Translations under genes and position numbers: made by a program
The notes under the pieces: generated by a model
What the model was told of the DNA's origin: nothing
The model's database searches: none
The model's input: only the letters and a program-made list of their open reading frames with translations
DNA from: Streptomyces kurssanovii
Lineage (GTDB): Bacteria; Actinomycetota; Actinomycetes; Streptomycetales; Streptomycetaceae
Assembly (NCBI RefSeq): GCF_014649695.1
Contig: NZ_BMTN01000024.1
Location: 1-64,000 of the forward strand
Length of the DNA stretch: 64,000 nucleotides
Direction: 5' to 3'
Shown: one piece after another, positions 34,977 to 44,767 of the stretch
Layout: each line of letters opens with the position of its first letter
Position numbering within the stretch: the stretch's first letter is position 1

Positions 34977-35150
34977 ACGGGGCCTTGGTGTTCGGGAAAC
35001 CGGTGCGGTACCGGTGCGGCCCTCGCCACTGTGATCGGGAAGTCCGGCTCCACCCCCTCACGGGGAGCCACTGGGACACCGCGTGAACGCGCGGTGCCCG
35101 GGAAGGCGGAGTCCGGGCGGCATGACCCGTCAGCCAGGAGACCGGCCAGG
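34977..35150 (+). promoter_or_regulatory. Cobalamin riboswitch
   Basis: Characteristic conserved elements follow in the right order and spacing: GGTGTTCGGGAAACCGGTGCGG, then CTCGCCACTGTGATCGGGAAG, GAGCCACTGGG, CCCGGGAAGGCGG and the B12 box AGCCAGGAGACCGGCC. It precedes a cobalt transporter operon, which it should switch off when adenosylcobalamin is plentiful. Between it and the cbiM start, GGAGA-GGG-TCTCC (about 35175-35187) can form a small hairpin over the ribosome site, a possible expression platform. Confidence 0.93.
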
Positions 35151-35194
35151 GTGCGTTGTCCATCCACGAGGTGCTGGAGAGGGTCTCCCACATC

Positions 35195-35884
35195 ATGCAT
35201 ATAGCCGAGGGGTATCTGCCCCCGCTGCACGCGGTCGCCTGGGGCGTCGCGTCGGCCCCGTTCGTCGTCCACGGCGTACGGGCCCTGGACCGCGAGGTCC
35301 GGTCCAATCCCGAATCGACGTTGCTGCTCGGCGCGTCAGGGGCGTTCACGTTCGTCCTGTCGGCGCTGAAGATCCCGTCGGTGACGGGCAGCTGCTCGCA
35401 CCCGACCGGCACGGGCCTCGGGGCCATTCTGTTCAGACCGCCGATCATGGCGGTGCTCGGCACCATCACCCTGCTGTTCCAGGCCCTGTTGCTGGCCCAC
35501 GGCGGACTCACCACGCTGGGCGCGAACGTCTTCTCCATGGCGGTCGTCGGGCCGTGGGCGGGATACGGGCTGTACCGGCTGCTGCGCCGCTTCGACGTGC
35601 CGCTGATGGTGAGCGTGTTCTTCGGCGCGTTCGTCGCCGACCTGTCCACGTACTGCGTCACCAGCGTGCAGTTGGCGCTGGCCTTCCCCGACCCGGGCAG
35701 TGGCATCCCGGGCGCGCTCGCGAAGTTCGGCGGCATCTTCGCCGTCACGCAGCTCCCGCTGGCGGTCAGCGAGGGGCTGCTCACCGTGCTGGTGATGCGG
35801 CTGCTCAGCCGGTCCAGCCACGGCGAACTGACCAGGCTCGGTGTGCTGGCCACGGGTGCGAAGAAGGAGGCGTCGGCCCGATGA
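35195..35884 (+). CDS. cbiM: Cobalt ECF transporter substrate-binding subunit CbiM
   Basis: ATG 35195 is chosen because CbiM/NikM proteins bind the metal with the amino terminus and His2; the sequence here begins [10 protein letters not shown]. The upstream in-frame start at 35156 would bury that residue. The 229-residue membrane protein has [30 protein letters not shown] with the other metal-binding histidine, and six to seven helices. It is the S-component of the cobalt ECF importer. Its stop overlaps cbiN by 4 nt, and the gene lies 44 nt after the riboswitch. Confidence 0.95.
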   Translation: MHIAEGYLPPLHAVAWGVASAPFVVHGVRALDREVRSNPESTLLLGASGAFTFVLSALKIPSVTGSCSHPTGTGLGAILFRPPIMAVLGTITLLFQALLLAHGGLTTLGANVFSMAVVGPWAGYGLYRLLRRFDVPLMVSVFFGAFVADLSTYCVTSVQLALAFPDPGSGIPGALAKFGGIFAVTQLPLAVSEGLLTVLVMRLLSRSSHGELTRLGVLATGAKKEASAR

Positions 35885-36291
35885 GCCGGAACGCGAGGAT
35901 CAACACACTGCTGCTGCTCGCCGTCGCGGCGCTGGCCGTGCTGCCGCTCGTCCTGGGGCTCGGGGACCACAAGGAGGAGCCGTTCACCGGGTCCGACGGC
36001 GAGGCGGAGGCGGCGATCACGGAACTCGAGCCGGACTACGAGCCGTGGTTCTCCCCCCTGTACGAACCGCCGTCCGGCGAGATCGAGTCGGCGCTGTTCT
36101 CCCTCCAGGCCGCGCTCGGCGCGGGCGTCCTGGCGTACTACTTCGGGCTGCGCAGGGGCCGTCGTCAGGGCGAGGAGCGGGCGGCGGCGGCCGAGCCGGC
36201 CGGTGACGGGACGCCGGACGACCCGGCACCCGGTCCCTCGGTCCCCGGCTCGCGGAGCGAGGGCCCGGACACCGCGACGACGGTGCCCTAG
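35881..36291 (+). CDS. cbiN: Cobalt ECF transporter accessory subunit CbiN
   Basis: ATG 35881 overlaps the cbiM stop. The 136-residue protein has two membrane helices, residues ~9-27 and ~71-88. The extracytoplasmic loop between them carries the CbiN signature [35 protein letters not shown]. CbiN helps load cobalt onto CbiM. The C-terminal ~40 residues are a Gly/Pro/Ala-rich extension beyond the usual ~100-residue length and probably disordered. Confidence 0.94.
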   Translation: MSRNARINTLLLLAVAALAVLPLVLGLGDHKEEPFTGSDGEAEAAITELEPDYEPWFSPLYEPPSGEIESALFSLQAALGAGVLAYYFGLRRGRRQGEERAAAAEPAGDGTPDDPAPGPSVPGSRSEGPDTATTVP

Positions 36292-36296
36292 CGCCG

Positions 36297-37042
36297 ATGC
36301 TGCCCATCGACGCGGCGGCGCACAGCAGTCGCTGGCGCCGCCGCCATCCCTGTGAGAAGGCTGTCCTGGGCCTGGGGCTGACCGTCACGGCCGTCTGTCT
36401 GCCGCCCTGGCCGGGTGCCGTCCTCGTCGCCGCCGCGACAGTTGCGATCCTGCTCGGACCGGCCGGTGTGGCACCGCGCCAACTGTGGCGGGCATTCCGC
36501 ATTCCGCTCGGATTCTGTGTCACCGGAGCCGTGCCGCTGCTGTTCGCGGTGGGCGGTCCGGACGGCATGGTGGCCTTCGCGCCCGGCGGACCCGGGGACG
36601 CGGCGCGGCTGCTGCTGCGCACCTCCGCCGCGTCGCTGGGTGTGCTGCTGTTCGCGTTCACGACACCCGTGTCGGACGTGCTGCCCCGGCTGGTCCGCGC
36701 GGGCGTGCCGCCGGCCGTGGTGGACGTGGCGCTCGTGATGTACCGGATCAGCTTTCTGCTGCTGGACGCCGTCGCCAACATCCGCCAGGCGCAGGCCGCC
36801 CGTCTCGGCCATGCGAGCAGGGCGGCCGCCTGGCGGTCGCTGGCCGGCCTCGGCGCGACCGCTTTCGTGCGCGCCTTCGACCGGGCCGGCCGGTTGCAGG
36901 CCGGGCTCGCGGGCCGGGGATACGACGGCACTCTGCGGGTGCTGGTGCCGCGGGCGACGGTGTCACGACCGTTCCTCGCCATGGTCGCCGCGCTGCTGTC
37001 CGGGATCGTCGCCCTCACTCTCGTACTCGAAAGGTGTCTGCC

Positions 37043-37046
<4 letters not shown>
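36297..37046 (+). CDS. cbiQ: Cobalt ECF transporter T-component CbiQ
   Basis: This 249-residue membrane protein starts 6 nt after cbiN. It has five to six helices. The coupling-helix motifs of T-components are visible: IRQAQAARLGHAS and FDRAGRLQAGLAGRGYDG (A-R-G type). CbiQ links the S-component CbiM to the ATPase CbiO. Its stop overlaps the cbiO start by 4 nt (ATGA), so all four genes are read as one tightly coupled unit under the riboswitch. Confidence 0.94.
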
Positions 37047-37921
<875 letters not shown>

Positions 37922-38105
37922 CCGGGCGTGATGTGAAACCCCGGAGTCGCCTGGTCGTCTCGTCACCGCGGTCGGCACCCCAGGGCGCACTCGTCCGGCC
38001 GCGGAAGGTTTCACAGCTGCCGGCGTGTGCCGTCCCCCTCCCGCCGGAACGGCCGGTGCGCGGTGGCCGCATGCTCGCTCGGCGCGGCGTGGAAGGATGG
38101 GCCCC

Positions 38106-39134
38106 ATGTGGTCGCGACTGCCGTTCGGGGACGGATTACGGGCCGAGCTGGGATCGCCCAGGCGCTCTCGCAGACTGGACAGCAGCCCTCGTTCGCGCGT
38201 GTGGCGCGTCGAGTTGCCGGCGGCGACTGCGGTGGTGAAGCAGATCGTCGGCGGCCCTGACGCCGACGAGCGGTACGCCCGCGAGGTGGCCGCCCTGCGG
38301 CTCGCCACCCGAGCCGAACCTCCCGTGGTGCCCGCGTTGCTGGCCACCGATCCCGGCGCACGGGTTTTGGTGCTGGAGCATCTGGACCACCGACACCCGG
38401 CCGGCGACTGGATCGTCGACTACGCGGCCGCCTTGGCACGGCTGCATGCCACCGGCCGTGCGGAGGACGTCGGGGCACTTCCCCGGTGGCAGGGCCCGAA
38501 CCGGGCCGACGTCGAGTCCTTCCTGCGGCTCGCCGAAGCGCTGGAGGTCCCTGTCCCGCCTGGCGTGTCCGGTGAGCTCGACGACCTCGTGAACCGGCTC
38601 GGCCATGCTTCCGGGTTCGCTCTTCTCCACGGGGATCCCTGTCCCGGCAATGATCTCCACACCGCCGCGGGGGTCAGATTCATCGACTTCGAGCAAGCGT
38701 CACTGGGCAGCGGTCTGATGGAACTCGCCTACCTGCGCATCGGCTTCCCGACCTGCTGGTGCGTCACGTCGGCGTCGGAGCCACTGCTGGACCGGGCGGA
38801 GAGCGCATACCGCGAGGAGTGGCGCGCCGCGACCGGCTCCGAAACCCAGGACGGGCTCGCCGACGCGTGCGCCGGCTGGCTGCTCCGCGGCGACGCGCTG
38901 GTCGAACGGGCACACCGTGAAAGCACCGATCATCTGGCCCGCGTTCCGCACCAGGACTGGACGTGGGGCACCGCGACCGCCCGGCAACGGCTCGTCCACC
39001 GGCTCGGGGTGGTCGGCCGGGTGACGGCCGACCACACGTCCCTCAGCGGCGTGGGCAGCCTCAGCACCGCCATGCGCCGACGCATGCTCGCTCACTGGCC
39101 GGGCCTTCGGCCCGTACCGGCACAGCGCCCCTAG
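38106..39134 (+). CDS. Aminoglycoside-phosphotransferase-like kinase family protein
   Basis: ATG 38106 has GGAAGG 9 nt upstream, while the earlier ATG at 38097 directly abuts that site. The 342-residue protein has the APH/choline-kinase fold: catalytic-loop LLHGDPCPGNDL (HGDxxxxN) and the metal motif FIDFEQA in place of DxD. N-lobe residues include AAVVKQIVGG and an EHLDHRHPAGDW hinge. Substrates of this broad family range from aminoglycosides to small alcohols and homoserine, so no specific resistance claim is justified. The gene is isolated between the cobalt operon and the multicopper oxidase. Confidence 0.85.
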   Translation: MWSRLPFGDGLRAELGSPRRSRRLDSSPRSRVWRVELPAATAVVKQIVGGPDADERYAREVAALRLATRAEPPVVPALLATDPGARVLVLEHLDHRHPAGDWIVDYAAALARLHATGRAEDVGALPRWQGPNRADVESFLRLAEALEVPVPPGVSGELDDLVNRLGHASGFALLHGDPCPGNDLHTAAGVRFIDFEQASLGSGLMELAYLRIGFPTCWCVTSASEPLLDRAESAYREEWRAATGSETQDGLADACAGWLLRGDALVERAHRESTDHLARVPHQDWTWGTATARQRLVHRLGVVGRVTADHTSLSGVGSLSTAMRRRMLAHWPGLRPVPAQRP

Positions 39135-39441
39135 AGACGGGCCGGCGCCTTCGGGCGAGGCCTGTGGAGGCCCCGGCTGCTGCCGGCTGAGCACGGCCAC
39201 CCGGCCGGCAGGTACGCCCGGGCCCTCGCCGGTGATGCCGCACACGCACGCCGGCCTGCCCTCCGTGGTGCGACCCGCCGTCATGAACATTGTTCCGCCA
39301 GCACCACAGGGAGGACATACACCGTCTTACCGGATGTTTTGGGCATGATGCTCCATGCTGGTTCGTGCCCCGTCAGGCCCCGCCCCGGGGCGCCGTCCCC
39401 CTCGGCCGGGGCGGACCCGCGGATCCGACCGACGGAGGACC
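39135..39441. other. Intergenic region before the multicopper oxidase
   Basis: This 307-nt gap shows no credible gene. The AT-richer part around 39290-39355 (including GGAGGACATACACCG and TTTTGGGCATGATG) probably contains the promoter of the oxidase gene. I looked for the inverted-repeat copper operator ATACCC...GGGTAT of CsoR and did not see it. Confidence 0.4.
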
Positions 39442-41139
39442 ATGTACAGCCAGGATCACACCCGTCCGACCTCTCCGACCCGGCGTGCCGTACTCGGCGC
39501 AGGGATCGCAGCGGCGGGATCCGCGCTGTCCACTGCCTGCTCGGGCAGCGGCGCGGACCGCGCGGGCGGCGCCGGACGGGAGGCCGACCACCTTGGCGCC
39601 GAAGGCTCCGGCGTCGCGGACGGCAAGGAGCTCCGGCCCACGTGGACACCCAGCCCTGAAGGCAAGCTCCGCGGTCTTACTGTCACGGCCACGCCGGCCA
39701 CGGTCGGGATCGGCGGCGGACGCACCGTCAGGACCTGGACGTACGGCGGCGAACTGCCGGGCAAGGAGGTGCGGATCAGCGCCGGCGACACGCTTCGGCT
39801 GACGCTCGCCAACCATCTGCCCGAACCCACCACGGTGCACTGGCACGGGATCGCCCTGAGCAACGACATGGACGGCGTGCCCGAGGTGACGCAGCCGCCC
39901 ATCAAGCCGGGCGGCTCGTTCACCTACCGCTTCCGGGCGCCGCACCCCGGCACGTACTGGTTCCACCCGCACCTGGGCCTGCAGACCGACCGCGGGATGT
40001 ACGCGCCGTTGATCGTGGACGACCCCCACGAGCCGCTCTCCTACGACGCGGAATGGATCGTCCTGCTGGACGACTGGGTCGACGGGGTCGGCGGCTCCAG
40101 CCCCGAGGACGTCTTCGACCAGCTCCGCAAGGGCAAGCCCGCCATGGGCCACGGCTCCGCCCACAAGCGTGGGGGTGGTCGCGGAGCCGGGACCGTACCG
40201 TCCAGACCCTCAGGGGGAGTCGCGGCCGGGTACGGTCCGCGGGCGGCCCGCGGGCCGGAGCGGGACGACGCCTCCCCCGCGCCGGATCGGAGGAAGGGGC
40301 CGGGCCGGCTGATGACGGGTGCCCGCAGCCCGTTGCTCGGGGGCCACGCCGGCGACGTCGCCTACCCGCACTACCTGGTCAATGGACGCACACCTGACGA
40401 CCCGGCCCAGTTCAGGGCCAGGGCCGGCGACCGGATCCGGCTGCGCATCATCAACGCGGGCGCCGAGACGCCGTTCCGTGTGGCACTCGGCGGCCACCGG
40501 ATGACGATCACCCACAGCGACGGCTTCCCCGTGCGGCACCACCGGACCGACTCGCTGCTCCTCGGCATGGGCGAACGGTACGACGCACTGATCACCGCGA
40601 AGGACGGCGTCTTCCCTCTCACCGCACTCGCCGAAGGCAAGAACGGCGCCGCCATGGCCGTCCTGCGTACGGCAGGAGGCGCACTGCCCGGTCCCACCAC
40701 CCGCCCCGCCGAACTGTGGCGCGAGGTTCTGCCGTCAGCGCGCCGGCTCAGGCCCCACGAATCCGTCGAACTCGACCGGCGCAGGCCCGATCGGATCCTC
40801 AAACTCACCTTCACCGGGGGCATGAAGGACTACGACTGGGGCATCGACCACCGCCCCTACTCGCCCGACCGCGTCCACCGCGTCGAACGGGGTGAACGCG
40901 TACGCCTCGTCGTCGTCAACGCGACCGACATGTGGCACCCAGTCCATCTCCACGGCCACACCTACGCCCTCGCCGGCATCGACTCACGAGGGGCCCGCAA
41001 GGACACGGCCACCGTCCTGCCGCACAACAAGGTCGTCCTCGACTTCGACGCCGACAATCCCGGGTCGTGGATGCTCCACTGCCACAACATCTACCACTCG
41101 GAATCCGGCATGATGACCACGCTGACCTACCGCACGTGA
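39442..41139 (+). CDS. Secreted multicopper oxidase
   Basis: ATG 39442 follows GGAGGAC and gives 565 residues. The signal region combines a twin arginine (PTRRAVLGAG) with a lipobox-like LSTAC, so Tat export and lipid anchoring are likely. The copper ligands are all visible: HWHG, HPHLG, HPVHLHGHTY and HCHNIYHSE, arranged as in three-domain laccase/CueO-like enzymes. Candidate activities are Cu(I), Mn(II) or phenol oxidation. A Gly/Arg/Pro-rich insertion of ~60 residues (about 234-295, including GHGSAHKRGGG) separates the first and second cupredoxin domains. No copper chaperone or exporter is adjacent. Confidence 0.93.
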   Translation: MYSQDHTRPTSPTRRAVLGAGIAAAGSALSTACSGSGADRAGGAGREADHLGAEGSGVADGKELRPTWTPSPEGKLRGLTVTATPATVGIGGGRTVRTWTYGGELPGKEVRISAGDTLRLTLANHLPEPTTVHWHGIALSNDMDGVPEVTQPPIKPGGSFTYRFRAPHPGTYWFHPHLGLQTDRGMYAPLIVDDPHEPLSYDAEWIVLLDDWVDGVGGSSPEDVFDQLRKGKPAMGHGSAHKRGGGRGAGTVPSRPSGGVAAGYGPRAARGPERDDASPAPDRRKGPGRLMTGARSPLLGGHAGDVAYPHYLVNGRTPDDPAQFRARAGDRIRLRIINAGAETPFRVALGGHRMTITHSDGFPVRHHRTDSLLLGMGERYDALITAKDGVFPLTALAEGKNGAAMAVLRTAGGALPGPTTRPAELWREVLPSARRLRPHESVELDRRRPDRILKLTFTGGMKDYDWGIDHRPYSPDRVHRVERGERVRLVVVNATDMWHPVHLHGHTYALAGIDSRGARKDTATVLPHNKVVLDFDADNPGSWMLHCHNIYHSESGMMTTLTYRT

Positions 41140-41280
41140 CCCGCCACCAGCGCCCGGCTGCCGTGTCCTTGGACCCGCTCGGCGCCTGCCTCCGGGGTCG
41201 GAAGGCGCGACGGTGCATGTCGGCGGGAATCGACCACGCCGCGAGCGACGGACCCCGACCCCGGTCCTTCCGGCCTGCCT

Positions 41281-41616
41281 CACCGTGAGCGTGGCGTCCA
41301 GATCCAGTCCTGGGGCGGGTTCGCCGAGGGGAGGAACAACCTGTTCACCGACCCGCTGCTGCGCGGGATCGGCGAGAAGCACGGCAGGTCCGTGGCGCAG
41401 GTCGTGCTGCGCTGGCTCGTCCAGCGCGGCGTCGTCGCGATCCCGAAGTCGGTCCGGGCCGAGCGGATGGCGGAGAACATCGACGTCTTCGACTTCGAAC
41501 TCACCGACGACCAGATGGCCGCCATCGCCACCCTGGACACCGGGTCCTCGCTGTTCTTCGACCACCGCGACCCGGCCATGGTCGCCCGGCTCGCGAAGAG
41601 CCGCCTCGAAGCCTGA
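41281..41616 (+). pseudogene. Aldo/keto reductase remnant (N-terminal ~60% missing)
   Basis: The frame encodes only the C-terminal part of an aldo/keto reductase: [43 protein letters not shown] and [25 protein letters not shown]. These are the standard final strands and helices of the barrel, including the cofactor-binding IPKS and R residues. The upstream part, with the catalytic Asp/Tyr/Lys, is absent; similarity stops at about 41281, and no start codon or ribosome site precedes it. A GTG at 41392 would give only 74 residues. It is best seen as a truncated relic. Confidence 0.8.
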
Positions 41617-41823
41617 CCCGGTGGGGGATGGGGCCGGGGCCCCGACATCCGGGCACGGCGCCCGTTCCGGCCGTTCCGGATGCCGAATGGGCCGGGAGAC
41701 CGGACCATCCAATCAGTGGCGTGTGTGAGGACAGAAGCGGCACCGGGCGTGGCTACCCGCCATGTGCGCAGGTCGGCGTACCACGCGGACCCGCGGGTAC
41801 ACGCGCACCACCGAGGAGGTTCT

Positions 41824-42369
41824 ATGGCCATGCTGGAACGGTCCGCGACCATCACGAGCCGAACGGCGGACACGCCCGACGAAACGGCTGACACCGGCTG
41901 CCCGCCCGAGAGTTCGCGCGAGCGGGTCAATCGCCGGTGGAACGAGATTCTTCAGGAGACCCGGGTCGCACAGACCGGCGTCCAGATTCTGTTCGGCTTT
42001 CTCCTGAGTCTGGCCTTCACACCGGCCTTCCGTGACCTCGCCGCATTCGACCGCGGCCTCTACGTCGTCACCGTGGTGCTCGGCGCCTCGGCGACGGGGG
42101 CGCTGATAGCGCCGGTGTCGATCCATCGCTTCCTGTCCGGACTGCGGATGAAGCACGAGGTCGTGGAGGCCGCAAGCCGGCTGATGGTCTGCGGCATGGT
42201 CCTGCTCGCCCTGACCATCGGCTGCACGCTGCTGTTGATCCTCCACGTCGTCCTGCCGAGCCTCCTGGGGGAACTGCTCGTCGGCGGCGTCATGTTGTGG
42301 TTCGTGCTGTGCTGGTACGTGCTGCCCCTCCGTCTGCGCCGCAAGGCCGTCCGGCGGGACAAGGCCTGA
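41824..42369 (+). CDS. DUF6328 family four-helix membrane protein
   Basis: ATG 41824 follows GAGGAGG and gives 181 residues. After a ~45-residue hydrophilic head, the block RWNEILQETRVAQTGVQILFGFLLSLAFTPAF is the DUF6328 hallmark. Four helices lie at residues ~53-70, ~83-105, ~118-145 and ~149-170, with a short basic tail. The family is widespread in actinobacteria, often several copies per genome, with no known function. No operon partner is evident. Confidence 0.87.
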   Translation: MAMLERSATITSRTADTPDETADTGCPPESSRERVNRRWNEILQETRVAQTGVQILFGFLLSLAFTPAFRDLAAFDRGLYVVTVVLGASATGALIAPVSIHRFLSGLRMKHEVVEAASRLMVCGMVLLALTIGCTLLLILHVVLPSLLGELLVGGVMLWFVLCWYVLPLRLRRKAVRRDKA

Positions 42370-42496
42370 CCTCGGGCGGCCGGAGACGTAGCGCCCGGGG
42401 CCCGTTCGACTGCGACGGGTCGGACAGCGCTTGACCGAGGTGGAGCGATCGTACGGCCGGTGGGACGAAGGGAATTGACGTCACGTCACGGCGAAG

Positions 42497-43240
42497 TCAC
42501 CGCGCGCTGGCGCGCTTTCGGGACGTGACGATCTCGCCCCGGACCGTCGCGAGGGTCGCCTCGGCGCTGTCCAGCAGCATGTCCAGCGCGTGCGGATACG
42601 CGCTCTCGTTCATGCGGTCGACGAGCAGCGGCGCAGTGGCGGCGATGTTCGGATGGGTGTCGGCCGGCAGCCGGGCATAGGTGGCCTGCCAGACCCTCTC
42701 GTCAGCGGTCCGGGCCGTATCCGGAAGGGCGAGGCTCGCGGCGTCGAGCGCCGCGAAGGCGAGCGTCTGGTCGATGAAGGCCTGGTAGATCCGCACCGAT
42801 TCCGGATCGGGGAATCCCGCGGAACGCAGTACGCCGAGGATCGTCTCGTCGGCGGCGATCTCGTTCGCCCGGCCACTGACGCGGCTGGCCGTGAGGACGG
42901 CGGCCTGCGGGTGCGCGAGATAGGCGGAATGGATCCGCAACCCGAGATCTCGCAGATCGCCTCGCCAGTCGCCCACGGACCGCCGGCCGCGCATCGCCCG
43001 GCCCATCAGCTCGTCGGCTATCGCCAGCGTCAGATCGTCGGTGCCTCGGAAGTAGCGGTACAGGCTGCTCGGGTCGGCTCCCAGCGCGGTGCCGAGGCGT
43101 CGCACAGTCAGCCCTTCCCGGCCGTGCTCCTTCAGCATCCGCAGCGCCGTTTCCACGATCAGCTGCTCCGACAGGACAACGCCGTTCTTGGTGGGCCGCC
43201 TGCGGCGGCGCGCCGATTCCGTCACCACCTGCTTCGCCAT
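42497..43240 (-). CDS. TetR/AcrR family regulator
   Basis: This 247-residue regulator has a basic N-terminal extension (ARRRRRPTKNG). The HTH spans residues ~24-70 (SEQLIVETALRMLKEHGREGLTVRRLGTALGADPSSLYRYFRGTDDLTLAIADEL). The C-terminal domain (residues ~85-215) is of the TetR_C type with the NPNIAA-like HPNIAATAPLL segment. It is divergent from the saccharopine-dehydrogenase-like gene across 111 nt, the expected target. No clean long palindrome is visible in the gap, so the operator is not assigned. Confidence 0.9.
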   Translation of the reverse strand: MAKQVVTESARRRRRPTKNGVVLSEQLIVETALRMLKEHGREGLTVRRLGTALGADPSSLYRYFRGTDDLTLAIADELMGRAMRGRRSVGDWRGDLRDLGLRIHSAYLAHPQAAVLTASRVSGRANEIAADETILGVLRSAGFPDPESVRIYQAFIDQTLAFAALDAASLALPDTARTADERVWQATYARLPADTHPNIAATAPLLVDRMNESAYPHALDMLLDSAEATLATVRGEIVTSRKRASAR

Positions 43241-43351
43241 GAGGGCTCCCTTCCTCGCCGTCGAGCTTATGCCAACGCCATTGACCTGTTGCGACGAGGA
43301 CGCCTTTCATGGTGGCACAGGGCTCCTGGCCCCCGACGAAAGGCGTGTCTG

Positions 43352-44563
43352 ATGCGAATACTGCTGGTCGGCGCGGGCGGTGTGGGCACCGCGATCACCC
43401 GGATCGCCGCCCGCCGCTCCTTCTTCGACCACATCGTCGTCGCCGACTACGACCTGCCGCGCGCCGAGGCGGCGGTCGCCGCGCTCGGCGGGGACGGAAC
43501 CCGTTTCAGCGCGGTCCGGGTCGATGCGGGCGACCGGGAGGCGGTCACCGCGCTGATCGCGGCCGAACGGTGCGACGTGCTGCTGAACGCCACCGATCCG
43601 CGATTCGTGATGCCGCTCTTCGAGGCCTCACTCGAGGCGCGGGCCCACTACATCGACATGGCGATGTCCCTGTCGTACCCGCACCGCGACCGCCCCTACG
43701 CGGAGTGCGGGATCAAGCTCGGTGACGCGCAGTTCGAGCGTGCCGCGGACTGGGAGAAGGCCGGGCGGCTGGCGCTCGTCGGCATGGGGGTCGAGCCCGG
43801 GCTCTCCGACGTGTTCGCCCGTTACGCGGCGGACGAACTGTTCGACACGATCGAGGAGATCGGCGTCCGCGACGGTGCGAACCTCACCGTCGACGGTTAC
43901 GACTTCGCCCCCTCCTTCTCCATCTGGACCACCATCGAGGAATGCCTCAATCCGCCGGTCATCTGGGAGAAGGGCCGGGGCTGGTTCACCACGGCTCCGT
44001 TCAGCGAGCCGGAGGTCTTCGAGTTTCCCGAGGGCATCGGCCCGGTCGAATGTGTCAACGTCGAGCACGAGGAGGTCCTGTTGATCCCGCGCTGGGTGGA
44101 CGCCGGGAGGGTCACGTTCAAGTACGGGCTCGGTGACGACTTCATCGAGACCCTGAAGACGCTGCACAAGCTCGGCCTCGACCGCACGGACAAGGTGACC
44201 GTCCCGGGCGGGGCGCAGGTGTCCCCACGCGACGTCGTCGCCGCCTGCCTGCCGGACCCGGCCACGCTCGGCGACCGGATGCACGGCAAGACCTGCGCCG
44301 GCACGTGGGTGAAGGGAACCAAGGACGGCGCTCGGCGCGAGGTGTACCTGTACCACGTGGTCGACAACCAGTGGTCGATGCGCGAGTACGGATCGCAGGC
44401 CGTCGTCTGGCAAACGGCGATCAACCCGGTCGTCGCCCTGGAGCTCGTCGCGAGCGGCGTGTGGGCGGAATCCGGCGTCCGCGGCCCGGAGGCGTTCCCG
44501 CCGGTGCCCTTCCTCGACCTGCTGAGGGAGTACGGCTCTCCCTGGGGCCTGCGCGAGCAGTGA
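43352..44563 (+). CDS. Saccharopine dehydrogenase family protein
   Basis: ATG 43352, downstream of GAAAGG, gives 403 residues; the much longer open frame upstream is an artefact on the other strand of the TetR gene. The N-terminal Rossmann domain (MRILLVGAGGVGTAI, residue ~31 onward DYDLPRAEAAVAAL) and the C-terminal catalytic-type domain (GMGVEPGLSDVFARYAADEL, WTTIEECLNPPVIWE, YLYHVVDNQWSM) match saccharopine-dehydrogenase-like NAD(P) oxidoreductases. The family contains saccharopine, carboxynorspermidine and unknown-substrate enzymes, so the reaction here is uncertain. The divergent TetR and a strong terminator frame it as a single-gene unit. Confidence 0.88.
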   Translation: MRILLVGAGGVGTAITRIAARRSFFDHIVVADYDLPRAEAAVAALGGDGTRFSAVRVDAGDREAVTALIAAERCDVLLNATDPRFVMPLFEASLEARAHYIDMAMSLSYPHRDRPYAECGIKLGDAQFERAADWEKAGRLALVGMGVEPGLSDVFARYAADELFDTIEEIGVRDGANLTVDGYDFAPSFSIWTTIEECLNPPVIWEKGRGWFTTAPFSEPEVFEFPEGIGPVECVNVEHEEVLLIPRWVDAGRVTFKYGLGDDFIETLKTLHKLGLDRTDKVTVPGGAQVSPRDVVAACLPDPATLGDRMHGKTCAGTWVKGTKDGARREVYLYHVVDNQWSMREYGSQAVVWQTAINPVVALELVASGVWAESGVRGPEAFPPVPFLDLLREYGSPWGLREQ

Positions 44564-44573
44564 GAGCAGTGGC

Positions 44574-44619
44574 CGGATTCCCGTCCGCCCGCGTCCCCGG
44601 AGAGCCGGACGGGAATCCG
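44574..44619 (+). terminator. Strong hairpin terminator after the saccharopine-dehydrogenase-like gene
   Basis: A perfect 14-nt stem (CGGATTCCCGTCCG at 44574-44587 with CGGACGGGAATCCG at 44606-44619) and an 18-nt loop start 10 nt after the stop codon. Confidence 0.85.
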
Positions 44620-44767
44620 CGGAGCCCATCTCGCCTGAAGAGGCGCCCGGTTCACGGTGGAAGGGCGACCGGTTCGCCTGTGCCATAGGGGAGAGCGAGG
44701 CCGACCCCGTCGCATAACCTCGTGCATGGAGACGTCGGATGCCACGTGTGTCCACCTTGAGGAGGCG

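Noticed and set aside
38106-39134. Aminoglycoside resistance gene call
   Set aside because: Only the general APH fold is supported; the family is broad and the DxD-type metal motif differs.
39135-39441. CsoR-type copper operator before the multicopper oxidase
   Set aside because: The expected ATACCC/GGGTAT inverted repeat is not present.
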